Shown: positions 15,124 to 24,317, counted from the first letter of the stretch. The stretch is 40,198 nt of DNA from Oscillospiraceae bacterium (GCA_015065865.1 SVPM01000011.1:1-40198), one strand, 5' to 3'. Program-made: numbers and translations. Notes: generated by a model from the sequence alone, not told the origin.

Positions 15124-17976
15124 TTAGCCGAAGAACTTGATGGTGTAGATCTTCTTGCCGGTGATCTCGAATTCGACGGTGCCGTCCGCTGTCATCGGCA
15201 GGTCGGCGATATCCTTCTCTTCAAGCGACACATACTTCACTGCCGACCACTTCTTGCCGGAGTATGCGGGCAGTTCGAATTCCGCCTGCTGGCGCTCGAC
15301 CGGCGACTGAGCCGTTTCGATCGGTGCGATGCCGCCGTTCAGACGGATGGTGGTCTTAACGGGGGTATCCGAGGGGTTGAACAGACGGACAACGTAGCCG
15401 TCGCCATCCTCGGCGCGCTTCACGGCACTGACGTTCAAACGCTCGGTGCCCAGTTCCAAGAAGGAATGGGTCTCGGGGTTCTTGCCGTGTGCGGTGGGCG
15501 CGATCTGGCACATGATGAAGTCGAGGTTGAACTGCTCGGAAGCGCCCCAAACATTGCCTTCCTCCCAGTCGCCCTTATGCGGCATAAACGCATAGTGGAA
15601 CTCGTTCTTACCGAGGCACTGCGAGCCTTTCTCCCATGTGTAATCCTGCATATCGGAGGTGATGCAGATACGCAGCGGGAACGCACGCAGCAGGGTGAGG
15701 TACACGGTGCCGTCTTCATCGTCGGCCGCTTCGTACGCCTTGAGGCCTTCGTTCAAGAGCGCTGCACCGAACTTGCCGTCGGTCACGTCCACGAAGGAGT
15801 TCATCGGATGCTCGGTCATCGGAATCTCGTCAAACAGCGAGTAGTCGAGTTTCTCGATCTGACGCTTCAGAACATCGAACTGACCCTGAGCGTAGGAGTA
15901 TTCCGACTGAATGCCGGTCGGGAAACCGACCTGCAGGTAATGGTCTTCCGAGTTGTTGAACACGGTGGTCTGCACATCGACCCAACGGCAACCCTTACGC
16001 AGGGTGACAAGGCTGATGATCTGGCAGGGGTTGAGGTGCGGCGAACGGGTCTTTTCGTCCATCGAACGGCCTTCCGGCAGAGCCCAATCGATCTGCACGC
16101 GGAAGGTGGTCTCGAGCTGACCTTCGTGAGCCAATGTGATCTTCGCATTGGTGTTCAGGGTGGTGAAGGTCTCGTCGGATTCGGGGGTGAAGTGACGCCA
16201 CGGGTCACCGATCTCACCGGTATCCTTGAAGAAGTTCAAGCCGCTGTAGGTCTTGTCGTTTTCCTTGTCCACCACGTTGAAGGTACCGTTTGCGTTGAAG
16301 GTGACGCGGAGATACTCGTTCTCCATCGCCTGCACACCGCGGAGCATGGTGATCGGCGTGGTAGCGCGCTCGTGCGGAATGCACTGCACTTTCAGCGCTT
16401 TGTAACCCATCGCAGGGATATCCTTCACTTCGAGCATGAGGGTGTACTGCTGGGTGTGCAGCACGTTCGCCACGTCGTTCGGGTTCTGGATGATCTGTGC
16501 GTTGTTACGATCCACCGCCAGAATCTGATAGGTCAGACGCTTGCCGTCGGTGTCGAGGATCTCGAACTGACCGCAGTTCCATTCAGCAGGGATCTGCAGA
16601 ACGACCTTGACAACTTCGGTACGCACGAAGGGCGCGGGGTTGAACACCACCAGCGCCGCGCTGTCACGGCTCCAGTCACGCAGGTCGATATCGCCCGCGA
16701 CGTCCATAAACGCGCGCTCGAGTACACAGCCGGACAGGTCACGGGACTGACGGAAACGGTAGATAACGTCTTCGTAGATAATGTCACGGCCGCAAGCGCC
16801 GATGGAATCGTGACCGTGGTTCTGCAACAAGTAGTTGTAGGACAGGTCGATCACGTTTTGCGGATACGGAGCGCCGCACAGGGTAGCGAACACTGCCATC
16901 GGTTCCGCATAGTTCTGGAGTTGACGCTCGGTATCAAAGTTCGCCTGCTTGATGTAGGTACGGGCGGAGATGATCCAACCGAACATCGCCGACACCGAAC
17001 CCTTGGTGTAGGGGTGACGCATTTCGCCCTTCAACACGCGGGTGTTGGGGTCGAACTCGTCGATGATACCCTGCTCCATTTCACGCAGGGTGCTGTGGAA
17101 GACTTCCGCCTCGGGCAGTGCTTCGTTCAGATCCTTGATCATCTGCACTTCGCGGATATCGGGGCAAGAGGAGTCGTGACCCGCCGACCAGAAACGGTGG
17201 GAGGTGGTCCACTCGCCGTCCTGCTCACGCAGAGCTTGCTCGCCGCGGGGTTTGATGTGCTCTTTGTGATATTCAAAGAACGGATGCGCGTACTGATAGT
17301 CCAGTTCACAGAAGTTTTCGTCGGTGAACTTGAAGATACCGTTGTTGTCGTTCCACTTGAAGTCGCGCAGGTTCTCATCGGGAACGTTGAAGTAGGTCGG
17401 GCGCTGCACGATGTACCAGATGTTGTAGCGCGGACGCTGTGCCAAACGCGAACCGTAAACGCGGGTTCCGTCCGGACTTTCCCAGAAGAATTCCGAAGTG
17501 GGAGCCTGATGGGAGTTCAAACCGCGATAGAAAGAGGCGAAGTGGATGTCGAAGCCCGCGTAGATCTGCGGTAACTGCGAGATCTGACCCCAGCCGAACG
17601 GGGAGTAACCCGTCTTGCTGATACCGCCCATTTCCTTGCCGATCTTGTGACCGAGCAACAGGTTACGGATCAAGGATTCGCCGCCGACCGAGAACTCATC
17701 CGGCAGGCAGAACCACGGGCCGATACCAATGCGGCCGGAAGAAACGAGTTCCTTAAACTTCTCTTTTTTCTCGGGATAGATCTCCAGATAGTCCTGCACG
17801 GGCATAGTCTGGGAGTCCAGATGGTAGTGACGGAATTCCGGATTCTTCTCCATGATATCCATCAGCATGTCCAGCATATAACCAAGCATATACTGGGTGC
17901 GGCGTGCCGAGAAACGCCACTCACGGTCCCAGTGCGTGTTGGAAATAAAATGGCACTGGATCTTTTTGTTTGCCAT
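15124..17976 (-). CDS. GH38-family alpha-mannosidase-like protein with a replaced catalytic aspartate
   Basis: A 950-residue protein with the full GH38 layout: an N-terminal catalytic barrel opening with FISNTHWDREWR (two zinc ligands, H and D), a helical middle domain with the third zinc His in QNHGHDSIGACGRD, and C-terminal beta-sandwich domains. Known GH38 enzymes cleave alpha-mannosides using a Zn-binding Asp nucleophile in a D-P/S-F-G-H motif. The corresponding segment here is GYSPFGWGQISQLPQ, so Ser stands where Asp is expected and Trp where His is expected. It is not decayed: the frame is intact, codon choice is strongly biased toward C-ending codons, and AAAGGAGA precedes the ATG. It may be a subfamily with altered chemistry or specificity. 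It follows the HAD gene by 25 nt. Confidence 0.85.
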   Translation of the reverse strand: MANKKIQCHFISNTHWDREWRFSARRTQYMLGYMLDMLMDIMEKNPEFRHYHLDSQTMPVQDYLEIYPEKKEKFKELVSSGRIGIGPWFCLPDEFSVGGESLIRNLLLGHKIGKEMGGISKTGYSPFGWGQISQLPQIYAGFDIHFASFYRGLNSHQAPTSEFFWESPDGTRVYGSRLAQRPRYNIWYIVQRPTYFNVPDENLRDFKWNDNNGIFKFTDENFCELDYQYAHPFFEYHKEHIKPRGEQALREQDGEWTTSHRFWSAGHDSSCPDIREVQMIKDLNEALPEAEVFHSTLREMEQGIIDEFDPNTRVLKGEMRHPYTKGSVSAMFGWIISARTYIKQANFDTERQLQNYAEPMAVFATLCGAPYPQNVIDLSYNYLLQNHGHDSIGACGRDIIYEDVIYRFRQSRDLSGCVLERAFMDVAGDIDLRDWSRDSAALVVFNPAPFVRTEVVKVVLQIPAEWNCGQFEILDTDGKRLTYQILAVDRNNAQIIQNPNDVANVLHTQQYTLMLEVKDIPAMGYKALKVQCIPHERATTPITMLRGVQAMENEYLRVTFNANGTFNVVDKENDKTYSGLNFFKDTGEIGDPWRHFTPESDETFTTLNTNAKITLAHEGQLETTFRVQIDWALPEGRSMDEKTRSPHLNPCQIISLVTLRKGCRWVDVQTTVFNNSEDHYLQVGFPTGIQSEYSYAQGQFDVLKRQIEKLDYSLFDEIPMTEHPMNSFVDVTDGKFGAALLNEGLKAYEAADDEDGTVYLTLLRAFPLRICITSDMQDYTWEKGSQCLGKNEFHYAFMPHKGDWEEGNVWGASEQFNLDFIMCQIAPTAHGKNPETHSFLELGTERLNVSAVKRAEDGDGYVVRLFNPSDTPVKTTIRLNGGIAPIETAQSPVERQQAEFELPAYSGKKWSAVKYVSLEEKDIADLPMTADGTVEFEITGKKIYTIKFFG

Positions 17977-18001
17977 GGGTAAACTCTCCTTTTATGTAAA
18001 A

Positions 18002-19003
18002 TTATTTTTCGCCTTTGATGATCTTCATGATCTCGGTGAAGTTCGGCTCGAAGTAGTTGCAGACCGCCTTGGTGCCGCTCTCTTCAATGTTACCGCCTGC
18101 GATACCGATGGTGGTGTAACCTGCAAGACGGACCGAGCAAGCGCCGGCGCCGCTGTCCTCAATACCGATCACGCGGTTACGGTTCGCAAACGCCGCGCCG
18201 AGACCGACGATGGAAGTTTCGGAATACAGCCACGGATGCGGCTTCGGCGACAGTTCGCCCAAGGTGCCGACCGAGCCCTTACGCAGCGGGAACCCCGCCG
18301 AGATGATGGCATCGTAGAAATCTTTGGGATCGCCCATACCCAACGTCTTGAACGCGGAGAGAATTTCCGGCCACGCCTTTTCGTACAAGCCGGAGGTCAC
18401 GAGACCGAGCTTCACGCCCATAGATTTCAACTCGAGCAAGAAGTCTTTCACGCCTTCGGTGGGGGTGAAAGCGCCGTCTTTGCCGCGGCCTGCCATGATC
18501 TCCTCCATCTCACGATGGGTGTGCTCGAAGTAGTAGTCACGCGCTTTGTCGAGCGAAGCACCGGGGCAATACTTGTCGATGCAGTACTGCAAGTGTTCCG
18601 ACACGCTATGACCCGAAACGAACGGCATATCCGCTTCTTCCAGTTCAAACTTCGGGTTGCCGAGCAGGCTGGCAACACTCATCTGAATGATCCAAATCCA
18701 GAACTCCTCACTACGCACGGTGGTACCGTCGAGATCCATCAACACGGTCTCCACGGGACGCTCCAACGAAACGGGGAGCACGGGATAGTACACGGGATAC
18801 GCGATAGCGGACTTCACGCACGCAAGCGATTTGTCGCCGAAAGAAACGAATTCCACTTTTTGGTCGCCGGTCGCCACGATGTCCACGACACCGTTCTTAC
18901 CCGTCACAAAGCGGCCGTCCTCGGTCTGTTCCAGCAGATGAAACCCACTGTCGGGGCCCACATCACCCAGATCGGGGATGTGAATGATCTTGTCCAAGCT
19001 CAT
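18002..19003 (-). CDS. HAD-superfamily hydrolase (beta-phosphoglucomutase/phosphatase type) with N-terminal extension
   Basis: A 333-residue protein. The HAD core starts at ~85 with motif I DLDGTTV (nucleophile Asp), then a helical cap, motif II near LGLVTSG, motif III Lys in SPKPHPW, and motif IV GIEDSGAGACS. The first ~85 residues, rich in beta strands (GFHLLEQTEDGRFVTGKNGVVDIVATGDQKVEFVSF), are an unassigned extension not usual for this group. HAD proteins of this kind dephosphorylate or isomerise sugar phosphates. Being first in an operon with the GH38 gene, it likely acts on a sugar phosphate linked to that pathway. Codon use is biased as in the GH38 gene. A good extended -10 promoter lies upstream. 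Confidence 0.85.
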   Translation of the reverse strand: MSLDKIIHIPDLGDVGPDSGFHLLEQTEDGRFVTGKNGVVDIVATGDQKVEFVSFGDKSLACVKSAIAYPVYYPVLPVSLERPVETVLMDLDGTTVRSEEFWIWIIQMSVASLLGNPKFELEEADMPFVSGHSVSEHLQYCIDKYCPGASLDKARDYYFEHTHREMEEIMAGRGKDGAFTPTEGVKDFLLELKSMGVKLGLVTSGLYEKAWPEILSAFKTLGMGDPKDFYDAIISAGFPLRKGSVGTLGELSPKPHPWLYSETSIVGLGAAFANRNRVIGIEDSGAGACSVRLAGYTTIGIAGGNIEESGTKAVCNYFEPNFTEIMKIIKGEK

Positions 19004-19057
19004 TCTTTACATACCTCTCTTACTTTAATGGTTTGGTTCGCATACAATGCTAATCAT

Positions 19058-19086
19058 AGAATATCAAATTTCAATAGATTTTGCAA
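19058..19086 (-). promoter_or_regulatory. promoter of the HAD-GH38 operon
   Basis: On the minus strand TTGCAA (19081-19086), 17-nt spacer, extended -10 TG-A-TATTCT (TATTCT 19058-19063), leaving a ~50-nt leader. The surrounding DNA (19020-19140) is AT-rich. Confidence 0.65.
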
Positions 19087-19170
19087 TAGGGAATGGTAAA
19101 TTTTATCACTTTTTTTAAAACTTTATCCGCAAATCGGCAATATGGAAGCGAAAAAGGACAATATGTGCGA

Positions 19171-19204
19171 AAAAGGTGAAAAGAACGCGTTCTTTTCACC
19201 TTTT
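19171..19204 (-). terminator. terminator after tmcAL
   Basis: A perfect 34-bp palindrome, 5 nt past the tmcAL stop on the minus strand, ending in TTTT. It may also limit read-through from the other side. Confidence 0.8.
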
Positions 19205-19209
19205 GCTTG

Positions 19210-20418
19210 TCACTCTATTCGTATCAATCCGTCGGTGTACTCGGTGCCGCGTACCGTGGGGGTGGGGAGTGTAAATCCGTACCAATCGGCGGCACGGCAT
19301 TCGATCTTCCACACGTCGCGTGCAAATCCCTCGAGTGTATCCGCTTGTGTGCCGCGGGTGATGAGGGGCACGGTGGCGGTGTTTTTGGCAACCGAAAGGA
19401 TCTCGCGCCCGCGTTCGTTCATACCGAGAACTCGCAAATACGGCGGCGTGCGTGTGGCAAAGTCGGCAGGGATATCCAGCATCGCCGCCCACAGCAGACG
19501 TTGTAAACGCGTCAGCGTGTAGCGTTTGGTTTTCAGCATATCCAACAGCTGCCCCAGCGAATCGGCAGAGGAAACGGCATGGAACAAACGGTTTTCCAAT
19601 CCTTCGCTCACACCGGCCAGTGTCGCCATACGTGCGGCAGACATACCGCGCAGTTTTAGCAACATGGCACGTTCGATCCGCGTGGCATCGGCAGGGGCGT
19701 GACCTTCGTTCATCGCTTTGCTGCACTGCACAAACGATTCACGCGGCATAAAGGGTGCGGCGTTATTCCAGCGGTTTTCCTTTGCCATACGGCGCAGAAA
19801 ACTTGCCGAAGCGCTGTGTCCTACGGGGTATTCATCATCGTGTGCGGCGCCTTGCCGTTCGATGGTGAAAGGGGTGATGGGGGACTGCAGACGATGCAGT
19901 GCTTTCAAATATTCAAGGCCCAACACATTGTTGGGGGTGGCGAGCAGACGGGCGGCGCGGGTGCCGCCGACCTCCTGCATGGCAAACTGATACGCTTGTG
20001 CCGCGGTGCCGCCGTATTCCATTCGCCCACGCACGATCTGTAGGAAGCGAGGGTCTTCCATCACGGCGGCGGCCTGCTCTAACGCATCGATATCGCCGCA
20101 TTCACTGCCGAAACTTAACACATCCACACAACCGAGTGCGTTCAGCAGAGAAACACCGCCGAAAGCAAATCCCTCCGCCGAAGTGAGCACCCACGGCAAC
20201 GGCAGTTCCACAACCAAGTCCACACCGCCTGCAAGTGCGGCGCGTACCCGTTCGGGTTTGGGGAACAGTGCGGGTTCACCGCGTTGCACAAAGTTGCCGC
20301 TCATCACGGCAACGACGTGGGTTGCATCCGCGAGGCGGGGGTCACGTGTCATAGTGATATGGTCGGCGTGGCCGTTGTGAAACGGGTTGTATTCCGCAAC
20401 GATACCTGCAATTTTCAT
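19210..20418 (-). CDS. tmcAL: tRNA(Met) cytidine acetate ligase
   Basis: A 402-residue protein with the nucleotidyltransferase opening MKIAGIVAEYNPFHNGH (HxGH-type ATP-binding motif), MSGNFVQRGEPALFPKPERV and DLVVELPLPWVLTSAEGFAFGGV, all diagnostic of the YlbM/TmcAL family. In Bacillus subtilis TmcAL uses ATP and acetate to make N4-acetylcytidine at the elongator tRNA-Met wobble position. The helical C-terminal half (~180-402) binds tRNA. The start is supported by AAAGGTGG 6 nt upstream. The acetate kinase gene is divergent and 147 bp away; both enzymes handle acetate, and such linkage is common in clostridia as I recall. Confidence 0.93.
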   Translation of the reverse strand: MKIAGIVAEYNPFHNGHADHITMTRDPRLADATHVVAVMSGNFVQRGEPALFPKPERVRAALAGGVDLVVELPLPWVLTSAEGFAFGGVSLLNALGCVDVLSFGSECGDIDALEQAAAVMEDPRFLQIVRGRMEYGGTAAQAYQFAMQEVGGTRAARLLATPNNVLGLEYLKALHRLQSPITPFTIERQGAAHDDEYPVGHSASASFLRRMAKENRWNNAAPFMPRESFVQCSKAMNEGHAPADATRIERAMLLKLRGMSAARMATLAGVSEGLENRLFHAVSSADSLGQLLDMLKTKRYTLTRLQRLLWAAMLDIPADFATRTPPYLRVLGMNERGREILSVAKNTATVPLITRGTQADTLEGFARDVWKIECRAADWYGFTLPTPTVRGTEYTDGLIRIE

Positions 20419-20458
20419 AAATATCCACCTTTCCGGACATTTTTTCGAGAAAAAGCAC

Positions 20459-20487
20459 TTGCAAATTACAGTGAAATGTATTATTAT
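20459..20487 (+). promoter_or_regulatory. ackA promoter
   Basis: TTGCAA (20459-20464), 17-nt spacer, TATTAT (20482-20487) in the tmcAL-ackA divergent region. Confidence 0.75.
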
Positions 20488-20565
20488 ATCTCGTGTATGC
20501 GTTTCCGATTACAGTATACCGCAAACGGGAACGAAAATCAACCATAAGTGAGAGGACGATGGAAA

Positions 20566-21771
20566 ATGAAAATTTTGGTCATCAATGCGGGTAGTTCGTC
20601 GCTGAAATATCAGTTGATCGATATGACCGACGAATCTTTGGTCGTGAAAGGTATGTGCGACCGTATCGGTATCGAGGGCGGCAACTTCAAATATCAAGTG
20701 CCCGGCCGCGATGCCTACAAAGTGGATGTGCATATGAACAACCACGAAGAAGCCATTAAGTTGGTTATCAGTAAATTGACCGATCCCGAGATCGGTGTGA
20801 TCCGCTCGATGGATGAGATCGGTGCGGTGGGCCACCGTGTGTTGCACGGCGGCGAGGAATTCTCCGGTTCGGTGCTGGTGAACGAGGATGTTAAGGCGGC
20901 GGTGCGCCGTTGCTTTGAACTTGGGCCTTTGCACAACCCCGCGAACCTCATCGGTATCGAAGCGTGCGAAGAGATCATGCAGGGTGTGCCGCAGGTCGCC
21001 GTGTTTGATACCGGCTTCCATCAGACCATGCCCGATTACGCCTATCTCTATCCGCTGCCGTATGAGTATTACGAGAAGTATAAGATCCGTCGTTACGGTT
21101 TCCACGGCACCTCCCACCGCTACGTTTCGATGCGCGCGGCTGAGGTCCTCGGCCGTCCGGCGGAAGAATTGAAGATCGTCACCTGCCACCTCGGTAACGG
21201 TTCCTCCGTTGCGGCGGTGAAGGGCGGCAAGTGCTATGACACTTCGATGGGTACCACCCCGCTTGAGGGATTGATGATGGGTACGCGTTGCGGTTCCATT
21301 GACCCCGCGATCGTTCCGCTGATCATGAAGAAGGAAGGCCTCACGCCCGATGAGATGGATACCGTGATGAACAAGAAGTCGGGTATCCTCGGTGTATCGC
21401 AGAAGACCAGTGACAACCGTGACATCGAAGAAGGTGCTCGTAACGGTGATAAGCGCTGCCAACTGATCGAAAGTATGCTGGTGCACCAGATCACCAAGTA
21501 CATCGGCGGCTACGCTGCGGCGATGGGCGGCATTGATGCCGTGGTGTTCACCGGCGGTATCGGCGAAAACAATCCGCACTACCGTGCGCGCATTGCCGAG
21601 AACCTGCGTTTTATGGGTGCGAACATCGACGAAGAGCGCAACGCCGCTTGTATGCGTGACGGTTGCTGCGAGACCGATCTTTCCATCGGCGATGCGAAAC
21701 TGCGCGTGTTGGTGATCCCCACCAACGAGGAACTGATGATTGCCCGCGATACCCGCGACATCGTCTGCTAA
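20566..21771 (+). CDS. ackA: acetate kinase
   Basis: A 401-residue ASKHA-fold kinase of standard length. It starts MKILVINAGSSSLKYQ, the family N-terminus; AGAGGA 9 nt upstream supports ATG 20566 over the in-frame GTG at 20548. Further motifs: VGHRVLHGG, FDTGFHQTMP (catalytic Asp region), RRYGFHGTSHRYVS, TCHLGNGSSVAAV and VFTGGIGENN. It interconverts acetyl phosphate plus ADP with acetate plus ATP, giving substrate-level ATP in fermentation. No phosphotransacetylase gene (pta) is in the window. Codon use is strongly biased toward C-ending codons, consistent with high expression. Confidence 0.98.
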   Translation: MKILVINAGSSSLKYQLIDMTDESLVVKGMCDRIGIEGGNFKYQVPGRDAYKVDVHMNNHEEAIKLVISKLTDPEIGVIRSMDEIGAVGHRVLHGGEEFSGSVLVNEDVKAAVRRCFELGPLHNPANLIGIEACEEIMQGVPQVAVFDTGFHQTMPDYAYLYPLPYEYYEKYKIRRYGFHGTSHRYVSMRAAEVLGRPAEELKIVTCHLGNGSSVAAVKGGKCYDTSMGTTPLEGLMMGTRCGSIDPAIVPLIMKKEGLTPDEMDTVMNKKSGILGVSQKTSDNRDIEEGARNGDKRCQLIESMLVHQITKYIGGYAAAMGGIDAVVFTGGIGENNPHYRARIAENLRFMGANIDEERNAACMRDGCCETDLSIGDAKLRVLVIPTNEELMIARDTRDIVC

Positions 21772-21777
21772 AATACG

Positions 21778-21811
21778 CAAAGCGAGTGTTCGGGTGAACG
21801 CTCGCTTTGTT
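21778..21811 (+). terminator. terminator after ackA
   Basis: A 14-bp stem with one G-T pair (21778-21791 with 21796-21809) with a GGGT loop. The T tail is short (TT-A-T), so some read-through into the next gene is possible. Confidence 0.7.
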
Positions 21812-21843
21812 ATAAGTAATTGACTGTATCAGGAGGTTGCCTA

Positions 21844-23442
21844 ATGAAACATTTTGACCGTTTCGGTGTGATGATCGACTGTTCCCGCAATGCCGTAATG
21901 ACGGTGGAACAGGTGAAGAAATTTATTCTCGTACTCAAAAAAATGGGGTACGATCAGGTGCAACTGTATATGGAAGACACCTATGAAGTGGACGGCGAGC
22001 CGCTGTTCGGCTATCTTCGCGGCCGTTACTCCCGCGAAGAACTGCGTGAGATGGATGACTTTGCGTTTGAGCATGGGGTGGAACTTGTTCCCAACGTGCA
22101 GACCCTCGCACATATGACGGCGTTCCTTCGCTGGCACGGTGAGTTGCGGGATGCCGAAAATATTTTTCTCGTGGGGAATGAGGATGTGTACGGCCTGATC
22201 GACCGTATGTTTTCTTCGCTGCGTGCTTCTTTCCGCACCGAAAAGATCCACATCGGTATGGATGAAGCGCATATGCTCGGTCGCGGTCGGTATTACGACC
22301 AACACGGACCGCAAGATCGCGTGGAGATACTGCTTTCCCATCTGCGCCGTGTGTGCGAGATTGCGGACAAATACGATTTCAAGCCGATGATGTGGAGCGA
22401 TATGTTCTATGCGCTTGCGTGCGGCGGAAACTATTACGTGACCAACGCGAATTTTGACCCGACGGTGAAAGAGAAGATCCCTCACAACCTTACGTTGGTG
22501 TACTGGGATTATTACACCCACGACAAAAAGCGGTACGCCGGAATGATCAAAGGACACCATCAGTTGAGCGAGCGTATCGTTTTTGGGGGCGGTGCGTGGA
22601 AATGGGTCGGTTTTACTCCGCACAATGAGTATGGTAACCGCGCTACCAAGGCGGCAATATCCGCGTGTAAAGAGGGCGGTATCCGCGAGGTGTTCCTCAC
22701 CATGTGGGGGGATAACGGGGCAGAATGTTCGTCCTATGCCGTGCTGCCCTCTTTGTGCTATGCCGCATGTATCGCGCAGGGAATCACCAAAAAGGCGGAT
22801 ATCCAAGCAAAGTGCTACGAGTGGTTGGGCGTGAAGTACGACGATCTTATGATGCTCGATCTTCCCGATCAATTGGAAAACATCAAAGACGGGGTCCCCA
22901 CCCCTTCGAAGTTTTTCCTCTATGCCGATTGTTTTGCATCCATCTTCCAAAACATCGAAAAAGCGGAGTACACCGAAAAGTATGCGTCGATGGCGCGTCG
23001 CTTAAGCCTTGCCATGAAACGGGTAGGGGAGTACGGCTATCTGTTTGATACGCTTTCCAAATTGTGCGCGCTGCTTTCGGTCAAGGTGACCATCTGCACC
23101 CGCACGCGTGAGGCGTATGCAAGCGGCGACCGTGCACAACTGGATGCCGTGATCGCGGATTACAAGAAGATGATCCGCTTGACCCGTGCGTTCTACAAAG
23201 CATTCCGCACACAGTGGATGATCGAGAACAAACCGCACGGATTCCACGTGCACGATGCGCGTTTAGGCGGTCTTATCCAGCGTATGCAGGCTTGCCTTGA
23301 TTGCTTGACGGATTACCGTGATGGCAAGGTGGATTCCATTCCCGAGTTGGAGGAGACCATCGTGCCGTTTGCACAGGGCTTGATCTGCTACAACGATTGG
23401 GCACAAGCTACCGGCACGAATTTGTACGGTTATTTGTACTAA
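21844..23442 (+). CDS. GH20-type glycosidase without the usual N-terminal domain
   Basis: A 532-residue protein starting MKHFDRFGVMIDCSRNA; AGGAGG lies 7 nt upstream. The barrel starts at once, without the GH20b domain present in the first GH20 gene. Strand motifs include MGYDQVQLYMEDTYEV and ELVPNVQTLAHM. The Asp-Glu pair appears as IHIGMDEAHMLGRGRYYD (D140-E141). It is followed by MMWSDMFY, typical of beta-N-acetylhexosaminidases. The C-terminal ~150 residues are helical. There is no signal peptide. The likely substrates are short beta-HexNAc-terminated oligosaccharides. No promoter was found between ackA and this gene, and the ackA terminator tail is weak, so partial co-transcription with ackA is possible. 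Confidence 0.8.
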   Translation: MKHFDRFGVMIDCSRNAVMTVEQVKKFILVLKKMGYDQVQLYMEDTYEVDGEPLFGYLRGRYSREELREMDDFAFEHGVELVPNVQTLAHMTAFLRWHGELRDAENIFLVGNEDVYGLIDRMFSSLRASFRTEKIHIGMDEAHMLGRGRYYDQHGPQDRVEILLSHLRRVCEIADKYDFKPMMWSDMFYALACGGNYYVTNANFDPTVKEKIPHNLTLVYWDYYTHDKKRYAGMIKGHHQLSERIVFGGGAWKWVGFTPHNEYGNRATKAAISACKEGGIREVFLTMWGDNGAECSSYAVLPSLCYAACIAQGITKKADIQAKCYEWLGVKYDDLMMLDLPDQLENIKDGVPTPSKFFLYADCFASIFQNIEKAEYTEKYASMARRLSLAMKRVGEYGYLFDTLSKLCALLSVKVTICTRTREAYASGDRAQLDAVIADYKKMIRLTRAFYKAFRTQWMIENKPHGFHVHDARLGGLIQRMQACLDCLTDYRDGKVDSIPELEETIVPFAQGLICYNDWAQATGTNLYGYLY

Positions 23443-23446
23443 AAAC

Positions 23447-23481
23447 AAAAGGAGAAAATCACAACGTGATTTTCTCCTTTT
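23447..23481. terminator. bidirectional terminator between the second GH20 gene and the PHP gene
   Basis: A 16-bp perfect stem (23447-23462 with 23466-23481) with A and T tracts in the arms, between convergent genes. Confidence 0.85.
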
Positions 23482-23484
23482 ATC

Positions 23485-24261
23485 TTATTTCAGCGGTTTC
23501 AGCGTTACACTTTCTTGTAAGTTTAGATGATAGGTATCCACCAGCCACTGTGCCTTTTCACGTGAGGCATCGTCGCAGGCATCGGCGACTTCGTGTGCGT
23601 CAAATCCGAACACAACGGGGGCGCCTTCTTCACCGGCGATACGCCAGAATTCGTCGTGCGGGTAAAAGCGGTTGGTGCGAATGCCTAAAAAGTTGATCTC
23701 GAGCGGTACGTTACATTCTCGTGCCGCCACGCAGATGCGGCGCATTTCACGGTCGTACATGGCAGGGTCACCTGAATAGGTGTAGATATCGGGGTGTGCC
23801 ACATAGGTGAACGCACCACTGCGGATGGCGTCCACTACCAGCGAAGCATAGGTGGAGATTTCTTCGTTCGGTTTATCCGCCCAGGTGGAACCGAGTGCAT
23901 CGGGATAACATTCGGGTTTTAAAAAGTGCTGGCCCAAAATCAAATATTCGGCACCGTAATCGATGGCGTTTTGGCGCATTTCTTCAAAAAATTCGGGATA
24001 ATATTCCATTTCAAAACCATAACGGATGTCGATTTGATCTTTGTATTTTTCGCGTAACCGTTCAATGGCGCCACGGTACAACGGCACTTCCGAAACCGAC
24101 ACGCGAAAAGAGGATTCCAACCCGTTTGGAAACCGAAAAGGGAAATGATCGGAAAAACCCATGTGTGTTATGCCGCCTCGAACGGCACGCTGTACGTATT
24201 CTTCTTCAGTGCCGCTCGCGTGGTGGCAGCGGAAAGTGTGGGTATGGTAATTGTATTTCAT
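23485..24261 (-). CDS. PHP-domain phosphoesterase, histidinol-phosphatase type (HisJ/HisK)
   Basis: A 258-residue protein opening MKYNYHTHTFRCHHASG, the PHP metal-binding motif HxH plus downstream His. Other metal-site regions are MGFSDHFPF, GFEMEYYPEF, LGQHFL, YVAHPDIY and the C-terminal GFDAHEV. Length and motifs match the polymerase-and-histidinol-phosphatase family of Firmicutes, which hydrolyses histidinol phosphate in histidine synthesis. No other his gene is nearby and the family includes other phosphatases, so the substrate is not certain. It has its own good promoter. Confidence 0.8.
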   Translation of the reverse strand: MKYNYHTHTFRCHHASGTEEEYVQRAVRGGITHMGFSDHFPFRFPNGLESSFRVSVSEVPLYRGAIERLREKYKDQIDIRYGFEMEYYPEFFEEMRQNAIDYGAEYLILGQHFLKPECYPDALGSTWADKPNEEISTYASLVVDAIRSGAFTYVAHPDIYTYSGDPAMYDREMRRICVAARECNVPLEINFLGIRTNRFYPHDEFWRIAGEEGAPVVFGFDAHEVADACDDASREKAQWLVDTYHLNLQESVTLKPLK

Positions 24262-24286
24262 AATAACACCTCTGATTTCGAATGTA

Positions 24287-24314
24287 AGTATACCACATGC
24301 CGTCCAAAAGTCAA
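24287..24314 (-). promoter_or_regulatory. promoter of the PHP phosphatase gene
   Basis: On the minus strand TTGACT (24309-24314), 16-nt spacer, extended -10 TG-G-TATACT (TATACT 24287-24292). Confidence 0.75.
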
Positions 24315-24317
24315 GTT

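Noticed and set aside
15097..17574. Very long plus-strand open frame antisense to the GH38 gene
   Set aside because: It is a shadow created by the biased codon use of the GH38 gene; the minus-strand product has clear family motifs, and the plus frame has none and no ribosome binding site.
20509..21780. Minus-strand open frame across ackA
   Set aside because: Antisense shadow of acetate kinase; no start signal and atypical composition.
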